A DNA stretch of 64,000 nt from Pardosa pseudoannulata. Lineage: Eukaryota; Arthropoda; Arachnida; Araneae; Lycosidae. This document shows, one piece after another, positions 21,922-36,140 of the stretch (positions are counted from its first letter, which is position 1; each line of letters opens with the position of its first letter). The notes beneath the pieces were generated by a model that was given only the letters and a program-made list of their open reading frames with translations, had not been told where the DNA came from and made no database searches. Location of the stretch: the NCBI GenBank assembly GCA_032207245.1, contig CM063508.1, forward strand, positions 119,774,407-119,838,406, written 5' to 3'. The position numbers were made by a program, and so were the translations under genes.

Positions 21922-24900
21922 TTTATGGACGGAACTATAGCTTTATTTTTGTAGCATCGGAAACTGCACCCGAGATTCTACGTAGGTAAAAATGTGCTCG
22001 ACGTCCTAATAAAACTTATCGAACGGACAACTCACTTGAGAGCCGACTGCCGAGGAACTAAAATAACTCGCTTCAGTGCCTGGCCTTACAAATTTTGCCA
22101 CGGTCCAGGCTTTCCGAATTATTACCTCAGTCAAAAGAAATCGGTATAAAAGACAAAGTTTTTCGGAACACAGGAAAAGAAAACTTTTTAGAAATTTCTT
22201 CAACTAAAGGAGGAACCTGTACTTCGAAGGACATATACTGTACTTTTATACATATATTTACTATATTATACGGTAGTACAGTACAGCTGGTTCTAGAACA
22301 CAGTCATATGAATGCGAATTTGCAAATTTTCGTATAAGTAGAAATGCAAACTCGATATGTCTCTCGAATCGTATTCCAGACACCACACGCTCCTTATATA
22401 AGTCGAAAGATTATGGACGGAACAATAGCTTTATTTTTGTAGCATCGGAAACTGCACCCGAGATTCTACGTAGGTAAAAATGTGCTCGAAGTCCTAATAA
22501 AACTTATCGAACGGACAACTCACTTGAGAGCCGACTGCCGAGGAACTAAAATAACTCGCTTCAGTGCCTGTCCTTACAAATTTTGCAACGGTCCAGGCTT
22601 TCCGAATTATTACCTCAGTCACAAGAAATCGGTATAAAAGGGAAAGTTTTTCGGAACACAGGAAAAGAAACCTTTTTAGAAATTTCTTCAACTAAAGCAG
22701 AAACCTGTACTTCGAAGGAAGTATACTGTACTTTTATATATATATTTACTATATTATACTGTAGTACAGTAAAGCTGGTTCTGGAACACAGTCATATGAA
22801 TGCGAATTTTCAAATTTTCGTATAAGTAGAAATGCAAACTCTATATGTCTCTCGAATCGTATTCCAGACACCACACGCTCCTTATATAAGGCGAAAGTTT
22901 ATACACGGAACTATAGCTTTATTTTTGTAGCATCGGAAACTGCACCTGAGATTCTACGTACGTAAAAATGTGCTCGACGTCCTAATAAAACTTATCGAAC
23001 GGACAAGTCACTTGAGAGCCGACTGCCGAGGAACTAAAATAACTCGCTTCAGTGCCTGGTCTTACAAATTTTGCCACAGTCCAGGCTTTCCGAATAATTC
23101 CCTCAGTCAAAAGAAATCGGTATAAAAGACAAAGTTTTTCGGAACACAGGAAAAGAAAACTTTTTAGAAATTTCTTCAACTAAAGGAGAAAACTGTACTT
23201 CGAAGGAAGTATACTGTACTTTTATATATATATTTACTATATTATACGGTAGTACAGTATAGCTGGTTCTGGAACACAGTCATATGAATGCGAATTTGCA
23301 AATTTTCGTATAAGTAGAAATGCAAACTCGATATGTCTCTCGAATCGTATTCCAGACACCACACGCTCCTTATATAAGGCGAAAGTTTATACACGGAACT
23401 ATAGCTTTATTTTTGTAGCATCGGAAGCTGCACCCGAGATCCTACGTAGGTAAAAATGTGCTCGACGTCCTAATAAAACTTATCGAACGGACAACTCACT
23501 TGAGAGCCGACTGCCGATGAACTAAAATAACTCGCTTCAGTGCCTGGCCTTACAAATTTATCCACGGTCCAGGCTTTCCGAATTATTACCTCAGTCACAA
23601 GAAATCGGTATCAAAGGGAAAGTTTTTCGGAACACAGGAAAAGAAACCTTTTTAGAAATTTCTTCAACTAAAGGAGAAACCTGTACTTCGAAGGACATAT
23701 ACTGTACTTTTATACATATATTTACTATATTATACGGTAGTAAAGTAAAGCTGGTTCTGGAACACAGTCATATAAATACAAATTTGCAAATTTTCTTATA
23801 AGTTGAAACGCAAACTCGATATGTCTCTCGAATCGTATTCCAGACACCACACGCTCCTTATATAAGGCGAAAGTTTATGGACGGAAATATAGCTTTAATT
23901 TGGTAGCATCGGAAACTGCACCCGAGGTTCTACGTAGGTAAAAATGTGCTCGACGTCCTAATAAAATATATCGAACGGACAACTCACTTGAGAGCCGACT
24001 GCCGAGGAACTAAAATAACTCGCGTTAGTGCCTGGCCTAACAAATTCTACCACGGTCCAGGATTTCCGAATTATAACCTCAGTCAAAAGAAATCGGTATA
24101 AAAGACAAAGTTTTTCGGAACACAGGAAAAGAAAACTTTTTAGAAATTTCTTCAACTAAAGGAGGAACCTGTACTTCGAAGGACATATACTGTACTTTTA
24201 TACATATATTTACTATATTATACGGTAGTACAGTACAGCTGGTTCTAGAACACAGTCATATGAATGCGAATTTGCAAATTTTCGTATAAGTAGAAATGCA
24301 AACTCGATATGTCTCTCGAATCGTATTCCAGACACCACACGCTCCTTATATAAGGCGAAAGTTTATGGACGGAAATATAGCTTTAATTTGGTAGCATCGG
24401 AAACTGCACCCGAGGTTCTACGTAGGTAAAAATGTGCTCGACGTCCTAATAAACTTATCGAACGGACAACTCACTTGAGAGCCGACTGCCGAGGAACTAA
24501 AATAACTCGCTTCAGTGCCTGCCCTTACAAATTTTGCCACGGTCCAGGCTTTCCGAATTATTACCTCAGTCACAAGAAATCGGTATAAAAGACAAAGTTT
24601 TTCGGAACACAGGAAAAGAAACCTTTTTAGAAATTTCTTCAACTAAAGGAGAAACCTGTACTTCGAAGGACGTATACTGTACTTTTATATATATATTTAC
24701 TATATTATACGGTAGTACAGTAAAGCTGGTTCTGGAACACAGTCATATGAATGCGAATTTGCAAATTTTCGTATAAGTAGAAATGCAAACTCGATATGTC
24801 TCTCGAATCGTATTCCAGACACCACACGCTCCTTATATAAGGCGAAAGTTTATATACGGAACTATAGCTTTATTTTTGTAGCATCGGAAACTGCACCCGA

Positions 24901-27900
24901 GATTCTACGTAGGTAAAAATGTGCTCGACGTCCTAATAAAACTTATCGAACGGACAACTCACTTGAGAGCCGACTGCCGAGGAACTAAAATAACTCGCTT
25001 CAGTGCCTGGCCTTACAAATTTTGCCACGGTCCAAGCTTTCCGAATAATTACCTCAGTCACTAAAAATCGGAATAAAAGACGAAGTTTTTCGGAACACAG
25101 GAAAAGAAACCTTTTTAGAAATTTCTTCAACTAAGGAGAAAACCTGTACTTCGAAGGAAGTATACTGTACTTTTATATATATATTTACTATATTATACGG
25201 TAGTACAGTAAAGCTGGTTCTGGAACACAGTCATATGAATGCGAATTTGCAAATTTTCGTATAAGTAGAAATGCAAACTCGATATGTCTCTCGAATCGTA
25301 TTCCAGACACCACACGCTCCTTATATAAGGCGAAAGTTTATGGACGGAACTATAGCTTTATTTTTGTAGCATCGGAAACTGCGCTTGAGATTCTACGTAG
25401 GTAAAAATGTGCTCGACGTCCTAATAAAACTTATCGAACGGACAACTCACTTGAGAGCCGACTGCCGAGGAACTAAAATAACTCGCTTCAGTGCCTGGCC
25501 TTACAAATTTTGCCACGGTCCAGGCTTTCCGAATTATTACCTCAGTCACAAGAAATCGGTATAAAAGGGAAAGTTTTTCGGAACACAGGAAAAGAAACCT
25601 TTTTAGAAATTTCTTCAACTAAAGCAGAAACCTGTACTTCGAAGGAAGTATACTGTACTTTTATATATATATTTACTATATTATACTGTAGTACAGTAAA
25701 GCTGGTTCTGGAACACAGTCATATGAATGCGAATTTTCAAATTTTCGTATAAGTAGAAATGCAAACTCGATATGTCTCTCGAATCGTATTCCAGACACCA
25801 CACGCTCCTTATATAAGTCGAAAGATTATGGACGGAACAATAGCTTTATTTTTGTAGCATCGGAAACTGCACCCGAGATTCTACGTAGGTAAAAATGTGC
25901 TCGACGTCCTAATAAAACTTATCGAACGGACAACTCACTTGAGAGCCGACTGCCGAGGAACTAAAATAACTCGCTTCAGTGCCTGGCCTTACAAATTTTG
26001 CCACGGTCCAGGCTTTCCGAATTATTACCTCAGTCACAAGAAATCGGTATAAAAGGGAAAGTTTTTCGGAACACAGGAAAAGAAACCTTTTTAGAAATTT
26101 CTTCAACTAAAGCAGAAACCTGTACTTCGAAGGAAGTATACTGTACTTTTATATATATATTTACTATATTATACTGTAGTACAGTAAAGCTGGTTCTGGA
26201 ACACAGTCATATGAATGCGAATTTTCAAATTTTCGTATAAGTAGAAACGCAAACTCGATATGTCCCTCGAATCGTATTCCAGACACCACACGCTCCTTAT
26301 ATAAGGCGAAAGTTTAAGGACGGAACTAAAGCTTTATTTTTGTAGCATCGGAAACTGCACCCGAGATTCTACGTAGGTAAAAATGTGCTCGACGTCCTAA
26401 TAAAACTTATCGAACGGACAACTCACTTGAGAGCCGACTGCCGAGGAACTAAAATAACTCGCTTCAGTGCCTGGCCTTACAAATTTTGCAACGGTCCAGG
26501 CTTTCCGAATTATTACCTCAGTCACAAGAAATCGGTATAAAAGGGAAAGTTTTTCGGAACACAGGAAAAGAAACCTTTTTAGAAATTTCTTCAACTAAAG
26601 GAGAAACCTGTACTTCGAAGGAAGTATACTGTACTTTTATATATATATTTACTATATTATACGGTAGTACAGTAAAGCTGGTTCTGGAACACAGTCATAT
26701 GAATGCGAATTTGCAAATTTTCGTATAAGTAGAAATGCAAACTCTATATGTCTCTCGAATCGTATTCCAGACACCACACGCTCCTTATATAAGGCGAAAT
26801 GCTATGGACGGAACTATAGCTTTATTTTTGTAGCATCGGAAACTGCACCCGAGATTCTACGTACGTAAAAATGTGCTCGACGTCCTAATAAAACTTATCG
26901 AACGGACAACTCACTTGAGAGCCGACTGCCGAGGAACTAAAATAACTCGCTTCAGTGCCTGGTCTTACAAATTTTGCCACAGTCCAGGCTTTCCGAATAA
27001 TTCCCTCAGTCAAAAGAAATCGGTATAAAAGACAAAGTTTTTCGGAACACAGGAAAAGAAAACTTTTTAGAAACTTCTTCAACTAAAGGAGAAAACTGTA
27101 CTTCGAAGGACGTATACTGTACTTTTATATATATATTTACTATATTATACGGTAGTACAGTAAAGCTGGTTCTGGAACACAGTCATATGAATGCGAATTT
27201 GCAAATTTTCGTATAAGTAGAAATGCAAACTCGATATGTCTCTCGAATCGTATTCCAGACACCACACGCTCCTTATATAAGGCGAAAGTTTATGGACGGA
27301 ACTATAGCTTTATTTTTGTAGCATCGGAAACTGCACCCGAGATTCTACGTAGGTAAAAATGTGCTCGACGTCCTAATAAAACTTATCGAACGGACAACTC
27401 ACTTGAGAGCCGACTGCCGAGGAACTAAAATAACTCGCTTCAGTGCCTGGCCTTACAAATTTTGCCACGGTCCAGGCTTTCCGAATTATTACCTCAGTCA
27501 CAAGAAATCGGTATAAAAGGGAAAGTTTTTCGGAACACAGGAAAAGAAACCTTTTTAGAAATTTCTTCAACTAAAGCAGAAACCTGTACTTCCAAGGAAG
27601 TATACTGTACTTTTATATATATATTTAAGATATTATACGGCAGTACAGTAAAGCTGGATCTGTAACACAGTCATATGAATGCGAATTTGCAAATTTTCGT
27701 ATAAGTAGAAATGCAAACACTATATGTCTCTCGAATCGTATTCCAGACACCACACGCTCCTTATATAAGGCGAAAGTTTATGGACGGAACTATAGCTTTA
27801 TTTTTGTAGCATCGGAAACTGCACCCGAGATTCTACGTAGGTAAAAATGTGCTCGACGTCCTAATAAAACTTATCGAACGGACAACTCACTTGAGAGCCG

Positions 27901-30900
27901 ACTGCCGAGGAACTAAAATAACTCGCTTCAGTGCCTGGTCTTACAAATTTTGCCACAGTCCAGGCTTTCCGAATAATTCCCTCAGTCAAAAGAAATCGGT
28001 ATAAAAGACAAAGTTTTTCGGAACACAGGAAAAGAAACCTTTTTAGAAATTTCTTCAACTAAAGGAGAAACCTGTACTTCGAAGGACGTATACTGTACTT
28101 TTATATATATATTTACTATATTATACGGTAGTACAGTAAAGCTGGTTCTGGAACACAGTCATATGAATGCGAATTTGCAAATTTTCGTATAAGTAGAAAT
28201 GCAAACTCTATATGTCTCTCGAATCGTATTCCAGACACCACACGCTCCTTATATAAGGCGAAAGTTTATGGACGGAACTATAGCTTTATTTTTGTAGCAT
28301 CGGAAACTGCACCCGAGATTCTACGTAGGTAAAAATGTGCTCGACGTCCTAATAAATCTTATCGAACGGACAACTCACTTGAGAGCCGACTGCCGAGGAA
28401 CTAAAATAACTCGCTTCAGTGCCTGGCCTTACAAATTTTGCCACGGTCCAGGCTTTCCGAATTATTACCTCAGTCAAAAGAAATCGGTATAAAAGGACAA
28501 AGTTTTTCGGAACACAGGAAAAGAAACCTTTTTAGAAATTTCTTCAACTAAAGGAGAAACCTGTACTTCGAAGGACGTATACTGTACTTTTATACATATA
28601 TTTACTATATTATACGGTAGTACAGTAAAGCTGGTTCTGGAACACAGTCATAGAAATGCGAATTTGCAAATTTTCGTATAAGTAGTAATGCAAACTCGAT
28701 ATGTCTCTCGAATCGTATTCCAGACACCACACGCTCCTTATATAAGGCGAAAGTTTATTTACGGAAATATAGCTTTAATTTGGTAGCATCGGAAACTGCA
28801 CCCGAGGTTCTACGTAGGTAAAAATGGGCTCGACGTCCTAATAAACTTATCAAACGGACAACTCACTTGAGAGCCGACTGCCGAGGAACTAAAATAACTC
28901 GCTTCAGTGCCTGCCCTTACAAATTTTGCCACGGTCCAGGCTTTCCGAATTATTACCTCAGTCAAAAGAAATCGGTATAAAAGACAAAGTTTTTCGGAAC
29001 ACAGGAAAAGAAACCTTTTTAGAAATTTCTTCAACTAAAGGAGAAACCTGTACTTCGAAGGACGTATACTGTACTTTTATACATATATTTACTATATTAT
29101 ACGGTAGTACAGTAAAGCTGGTTCTGGAACACAGTCATATGAATGCGAATTTGCAAATTTTCGTATAAGTAGAAATGCAAACTCGATATGTCTCTCGAAT
29201 CGTATTCCAGACACCACACGCTCCTTATATAAGGCGAAAGTTTATGGACGGAACTATAGCTTTATTTTTGTAGCATCGGAAACTGCACCCGAGATTCTAC
29301 GTAGGTAAAAATGTGCTCGACGTCCTAATAAAACTTATCGAACGGACAACTCACTTGAGAGCCGACTGCCGAGGAACTAAAATAACTCGCTTCAGTGCCT
29401 GCCCTTACAAATTTTGCCACGGTCCAGGCTTTCCGAATTATTACCTCAGTCACAAGAAATCGGTATAAAAGGGAAAGTTTTTCGGAACACAGGAAAAGAA
29501 ACCTTTTTAGAAATTTCTTCAACTAAAGGAGAAACCTGTACTTCGAAGGACGTATACTGTACTTTTATACATATATTTACTATATTATACGGTAGTACAG
29601 TAAAGCTGGTTCTGGAACACAGTCATATGAATGCGAATTTGCAAATTTTCGTATAAGTAGAAATGCAAACTCGATATGTCTCTCGAATCGTATTCCAGAC
29701 ACCACACGCTCCTTATATAAGGCGAAAGTTTATGGACGGAACTATAGCTTTATTTTTGTAGCATCGGAAACTGCACCCGAGATTCTACGTAGGTAAAAAT
29801 GTGCTCGACGTCCTAATAAAACTTATCGAACGGACAACTCACTTGAGAGCCGACTGCCGAGGAACTAAAATAACTCGCTTCAGTGCCTGGTCTTACAAAT
29901 TTTGCCACAGTCCAGGCTTTCCGAATAATTCTCTCAGTCAAAAGAAATCGGTATAAAAGACAAAGTTTTTCGGAACAAAGGAAAAGAAAACTTTTTAGAA
30001 ATTTCTTCAACTAAAGGAGAAAACTGTACTTCGAAGGAAGTATACTGTACTTTTATATATATATATTTACTATATTATACGGTAGTACAGTAAAGCTGGT
30101 TCTGGAACACAGTCATATGAATGCGAATTTGCAAATTTTCGTATAAGTAGAAATGCAAACTCGATATGTCTCTCGAATCGTATTCCAGACACCACACGCT
30201 CCTTATATAAGGCGAAAGTTTATGGACGGAACTATAGCTTTATTTTTGTAGCATCGGAAACTGCACCCGAGATTCTACGTAGGTAAAAATGTGCTCGACG
30301 TCCTAATAAAACTTATCGAACGGACAACTCACTTGAGAGCCGACTGCCGAGGAACTAAAATAACTCGCTTCAGTGCCTGGCCTTACAAATTTTGCCACGG
30401 TCCAGGCTTTCCGAATTATTACCTCAGTCACAAGAAATCGGTATAAAAGGGAAAGTTTTTCGGAACACAGGAAAAGAAACCTTTTTAGAAATTTCTTCAA
30501 CTAAAGGAGAAACCTGTACTTCGAAGGACGTATACTGTACTTTTATACATATATTTACTATATTATACGGTAGTACAGTAAAGCTGGTTCTGGAACACAG
30601 TCATATGAATGCGAATTTGCAAATTTTCGTATAAGTAGAAATGCAAACTCGATATGTCTCTCGAATCGTATTCCAGACACCACACGCTCCTTATATAAGG
30701 CGAAAGTTTATGGACGGAACTATAGCTTTATTTTTGTAGCATCGGAAACTGCACCCGAGATTCTACGTAGGTAAAAATGTGCTCGACGTCCTAATAAAAC
30801 TTATCGAACGGACAACTCACTTGAGAGCCGACTGCCGAGGAACTAAAATAACTCGCTTCAGTGCCTGGCCTAACAAATTCTGCCACGGTCCAGGATTTCC

Positions 30901-33464
30901 GAATTATAACCTCAGTCAAAAGAAATCGGTATAAAAGACAAAGTTTTTCGGAACACAGGAAAAGAAACCTTTTTAGAAATTTCTTCAACTAAAGGAGAAA
31001 CCTGTACTTCGAAGGACGTATACTGTACTTTTATACATATATTTACTATATTATACGGTAGTACAGTAAAGCTGGTTCTGGAACACAGTCATACAAATGC
31101 GAATTTGCAAATTTTCTTATAAGTAGAAATGCAAACTCGATATGTCTCTCGAATCGTATTCCAGACACCACACGCTCCTTATATAAGTCGAAAGATTATG
31201 GACGGAACAATAGCTTTATTTTTGTAGCATCGGAAACTGCACCCGAGATTCTACGTAGGTAAAAATGTGCTCGACGTCCTAATAAAACTTATCGAACGGA
31301 CAACTCACTTGAGAGCCGACTGCCGAGGAACTAAAATAACTCGCTTCAGTGCCTGGCCTTACAAATTTTGCCACGGTCCAGGATTTCCGAATTATTACCT
31401 CAGTCAAAAGAAATCGGTATAAAAGACAAAGTTTTTCGGAACACAGGAAAAGAAACCTTTTTAGAAATTTCTTCAACTAAAGGAGAAACCTGTACTTTGA
31501 AGGACGTATACTGTACTTTTATATATATATATATTTACTATATTATACGGTAGTACAGTAAAGCTGGTTCTGGAACACAGTCATACAAATGCGAATTTCC
31601 AAATTTTCTTATAAGTAGAAATGCAAACTCGATATGTCTCTCGAATCGTATTCCAGACACCACACGCTCCTTATATAAGGCGAAAGTTTATGGACGGAAA
31701 TATAGCTTTATTTTTGTAGCATCGGAAACTGCACCCGAGATTCTACGTAGGTAAAAATGTGCTCGACGTCCTAATAAAACTTATCGAACGGACAACTCAC
31801 TTGAGAGCCGACTGCCGAGGAACTAAAATAACTCGCTTCAGTGCCTGGCCTTACAAATTTTGCCACGGTCCAGGATTTCCGAATTATAACCTCAGTCAAA
31901 AGAAATCGGTATAAAAGGACAAAGTTTTTCGGAACACAGGAAAAGAAACCTTTTTAGAAATATCTTCAACTAAAGGAGAAACCTGTACTTCGAAGGACGT
32001 ATACTGTACTTTTATACATATATTTACTATATTATACGGTAGTACAGTAAAGCTGGTTCTGGAACACAGTCATATGAATGCGAATTTGCAAATTTTCGTA
32101 TAAGTAGAAATGCAAACTCGATATGTCTCTCGAATCGTATTCCAGACACCACACGCTCCTTATATAAGGCGAAAGTTTATGGACGGAACTATAGCTTTAT
32201 TTTTGTAGCATCGGAAACTGCACCCGAGATTCTACGTAGGTAAAAATGTGCTCGACGTCCTAATAAAACTTATCGAACGGACAACTCACTTGAGAGCCGA
32301 CTGCCGAGGAACTAAAATAACTCGCTTCAGTGCCTGGCCTAACAAATTCTGCCACGGTCCAGGATTTCCGAATTATAACCTCAGTCAAAAGAAATCGGTA
32401 TAAAAGGACAAAGTTTTTCGGAACACAGGAAAAGAAACCTTTTTAGAAATATCTTCAACTAAAGCAGAAACCTGTACTTCGAAGGAAGTATACTGTACTT
32501 TTATATATATATTTACTATATTATACGGTAGTACAGTAAAGCTGGTTCTGGAACACAGTCATATGAATGCGAATTTTCAAATTTTCGTATAAGTAGAAAC
32601 GCAAACTCGATATGTCTCTCGAATCGTATTCCAGACACCACACGCACCTTATATAAGGCGAGAATTTATGAACGGAACTCTAGCTTTATTTTTGTAGCAT
32701 ATAAATCTGCGCCCGCGATTCTACGTATGTAAAAATATGCTCGACGTACAAATAAAACGGACCGAACGGACAACTCACTTGAGAGCAGACTGTCGAGGAT
32801 CTAAAATAAGTCGCTTCAGTGCCTGGCCTTACAAATTTTGCCACAGTCCAGGATTTCTGAATTATTATCTCAGTCACAAGAAATCGGTATTATAGACAAA
32901 GTTTTTCGAAACACAGGAAAATAACCTTTTTATAAATTTCTTCAAATAAAGGACAAACCTTTTCTTCGAAGGATGTATACTGTACTTATATATGTACATA
33001 TTAACTATATTATACTGTAGTAAAGAAGAGCTGGTTCTGGAACAAAGTCATATAAATGCAAATTTTCAAATTATCGTATAAGTAGAAATGCAAACTCGAT
33101 ATGTCTCTCGAATCGTATTCCAGACACCACACGCTCCTTATATAAGGCGAAAGTTTATGAACGGAACTCTAGCTTTATTTTTGTAGCATCGGAATCTGCG
33201 CCCGCGAAACTATGTAGGTAAAAATGTGCTCGACGTACAAATAAAACGGATCAAATGGACAACTCACTCTAGAGCAGACTGTCGAGGAACTAAAATAAGT
33301 CGCTTCAGTGCCTGGCCTTACAAATTTTGCCACGGTCCAGGATTTCTGAATTATTATCTCAGTCACAAGAAATCGGTATTATAGACAAAGGTTTTCGGAA
33401 CACAGGAAAAGAAACCTTTTTATAAATTTCTTCAACTAAAGGAGAAACCTGTACTTCGAATGAT

Positions 33465-33465
33465 G

Positions 33466-33549
<84 letters not shown>

Positions 33550-33580
33550 TATATATATATATATATATATAGTATATTAT
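33465..33580. repeat. (TA)n expansion inside a subfamily B monomer
   Basis: About 110 bp of alternating TA with two TACTATA interruptions replace the short AT tract of the normal monomer between GATGTATGT and GTAGTACAGTA. It lies in the loop of the TACTGTAC/GTACAGTA dyad. Confidence 0.93.
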
Positions 33581-34532
33581 AATGTAGTACAGTAAAGCTC
33601 GTTTTGGAACACAGTCATATAAAAGCGAATTTGCAAATTATCGTATAAATAGAAATGCAAACTCGATATATCTCTTGAATCGTATTCCAGACACCACACG
33701 CTACTTATATAAGGCAAAAGTTTATGAACGGAACTCTAGCTTTATTTATGTATTATCGGAATCTGCGCCCGCAATTCTATGTAGGTAAAAATGTGCTCGA
33801 CGTACTAATAAAACGGATCGAACGGACAACTCACTTGAGAGTCGACTGCCAAGGAAGTAATATAAATCGTTTCAGTGGCTGGTCTTACAAATTTTGCCAC
33901 GGTCCAGGATTTTAGAATTTTTACCTTAGTTACAAGAAATCAGTAGTATAGACAAAGTTTTTCGGAACACCGGAAAAGAAACCTTTTTATAAATTTCTTA
34001 AACTAAAGGAAAAACCTTTACTTCGAAGAATGTATACTGTACTTGTATATATATTTATGTACTATAATATACTGTAGTACAGTAGAGCTGGTTCTTGAAC
34101 AAAGTCATATAAATGCAAATTTGCAAATTATCGAATAAGTAGAAATGCAAACTCGATATGTCTCTCGAATCGTATTCCAGATTCCCCACACTCCTTATAT
34201 AAGGCGAAAAATTATGAACGGAACTCTAGCTTTATTTTTGTAGAATCGAAATCTGCGCCCGCGATTCTACGTAGGTAAAAATGTGCTCGACGTACAAATA
34301 AAACGGATCGAACGGACAACTCACTTGAGAGCAGACTGTCGATGAACTAAAATAAGTCGCTTCAGTGCCTGCCCTTACAAATTTTGCCACGATCCAGGAT
34401 TTCTGAATTATTATCTCAGTCACAAGAAATCGGAATTATAGACAAAATTTTTCGGAACACAGGAAAAGAAACCTTTTTATAAATTTCTTAAACTAAAGGA
34501 CAAACCTTTACTTCGAAGGATGTATACTGTAC

Positions 34533-34538
34533 TTATAT

Positions 34539-34581
<43 letters not shown>
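34533..34581. repeat. (TA)n expansion inside a subfamily B monomer
   Basis: A TA tract of about 50 bp at the same monomer position as the longer one near 33,500, between TACTGTACT and TTTACTATATTATACTG. Confidence 0.92.
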
Positions 34582-34584
<3 letters not shown>

Positions 34585-36025
34585 CTATATTATACTGTAG
34601 TACAGTAGAGCTGGTTCTGGAACAAAGTCATATAAATGCAAATTTGCAAATTATCGTATAAGTAGAAATGCAAACTCGATATGTCTCTCGAATCGTATTC
34701 CAGACACCACACGCTCCTTATATAAGGCGAAAGTTTATGAAAGGAACTCTAGCTTTATTTTTGTAGCATCGGAATCTGCGCCCGCGATTCTACGTAGCTA
34801 AAAATGTGCTCGACGTATTAATAAATCGGATCGAATAGACAACTCACTAGAGAGCCGATTGTCGAGGAACTAATATAAGTCGCTTCAGTGCCTGGCCTTA
34901 CAAATTTTGTAACAGTCCAGGATTTCTGAATTATTATCTGTCACAAGAAATCGGTATTATAGACAAAGTTTTTCGGAACACAGGAAAAGAAACATTTTTA
35001 TAAATTTCTTAAACTAAAGGACAAACCTTTACTTCAATGGATGTATACTGTACTTATATATTATATATTTACTATATTATACTGTAGTACAGTAGACCTG
35101 GTTCTGGAACAAAGTCATATAAATACAAATTTGCAAATTATCGTATAAGTACAAATGCAAACTCGACATGTCTCTCGAATCGTATTCCAGACACCACACG
35201 CTCCTTATATAAGGCGAAAGTTTATTGACGGAACTCTAGCTTTATTTTTGTAGCATCGGAATCTGCGCACGCGATTCTACATAGGTAATAATGTGCTCGA
35301 CGTACTAATAAAACGGATCGAATGGACAACTCACTTGGCAGCCGACTGTCGAGGAACTAAAATAAGTCGCTTCAGTGCCTGGCCTTACAAATTTTGCCAC
35401 GGTCCAGGATTTCTGAATTATTACCTCAGTCACAAGAAATCGGTATTATAAAGATTTTCGGAACACAGGAAAAGAAACCTTTTTATAAATTTCTTAAACT
35501 AAGGGACCAAAATTAACTTCGAAGGATGTATACTGTACTTTTATATATATATTTACTATATTATACTATAGTAGAGTACAGCTGGTTCTGGAACATAGTC
35601 ATATAAATGCAAATTTGCAAATTATTGTAAAAGTAGAAATGCAAACTCGATATATCTCTTGAATCGTATTCAAGACACCACACGCTACTTATATAAGGCG
35701 AAAGTTTATGAACGGAACTCTATCTTTATTTATATAGCATCGGAATCTGCGCCCGCGAAACTACGTTTTTAAAAATATGCTCGACGTACTAATAAAACTT
35801 ATCGAATGGACAACTCACTTGAGAGCCGACTGTCGAGGAACTAAAATAAGTCGCTTCAGTGCCTGCCCTTACAAATTTTGCCACGGTCCAGTATTTCTGA
35901 ATTATTATCTCAGTCACAAGAAATCGGTATTATAGACAAAGTTTTTCGGAACTTAGGAAAAGAAACATTTTTATAAATTTCTTCAACTAAAGGAGAAACC
36001 TTTACTTCGAAGGATGTATACTGTA

Positions 36026-36116
<91 letters not shown>

Positions 36117-36140
36117 TATATGTATATATATGTATATTTA
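36026..36140. repeat. (TA)n expansion in the last satellite 2 monomer
   Basis: About 110 bp of TA with TAATAAATA and AAGTATATG interruptions, again in the dyad loop. It is followed by a short duplicated phrase, GGTACAGTAGAGCTGGT, near 36,150-36,192, just before the junction with satellite 3. Confidence 0.92.

Larger units (their letters stand above)
20741..32640. repeat. Satellite 2, subfamily A: 488-bp monomer array
   Basis: About 24 monomers stand head to tail with a period of 488 bp, shown by identical landmarks at 21,518, 22,006, 22,494 and 22,982, with occasional 1-2 bp shifts. Most monomers look nearly identical. The first monomer (20,741 to about 21,200) is clearly diverged, as expected at an array edge. 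One unit near 21,480 lacks about ten bases between GCATCGGAA and GAGATTC. Each monomer holds a strongly conserved segment with a 12-bp palindrome and an AT-rich dyad, both described separately. Opposed open frames of about 65 and 80 codons recur with the period. They have no recognisable domain and are treated as by-products of the repeat. Confidence 0.97.

Noticed and set aside
21518..31553. Repeated 65-codon minus-strand and 80-codon plus-strand frames as a tandem gene family
   Set aside because: They recur strictly with the 488-bp satellite period, overlap on opposite strands and lack any recognisable domain. Homogenisation of the repeat explains their conservation.
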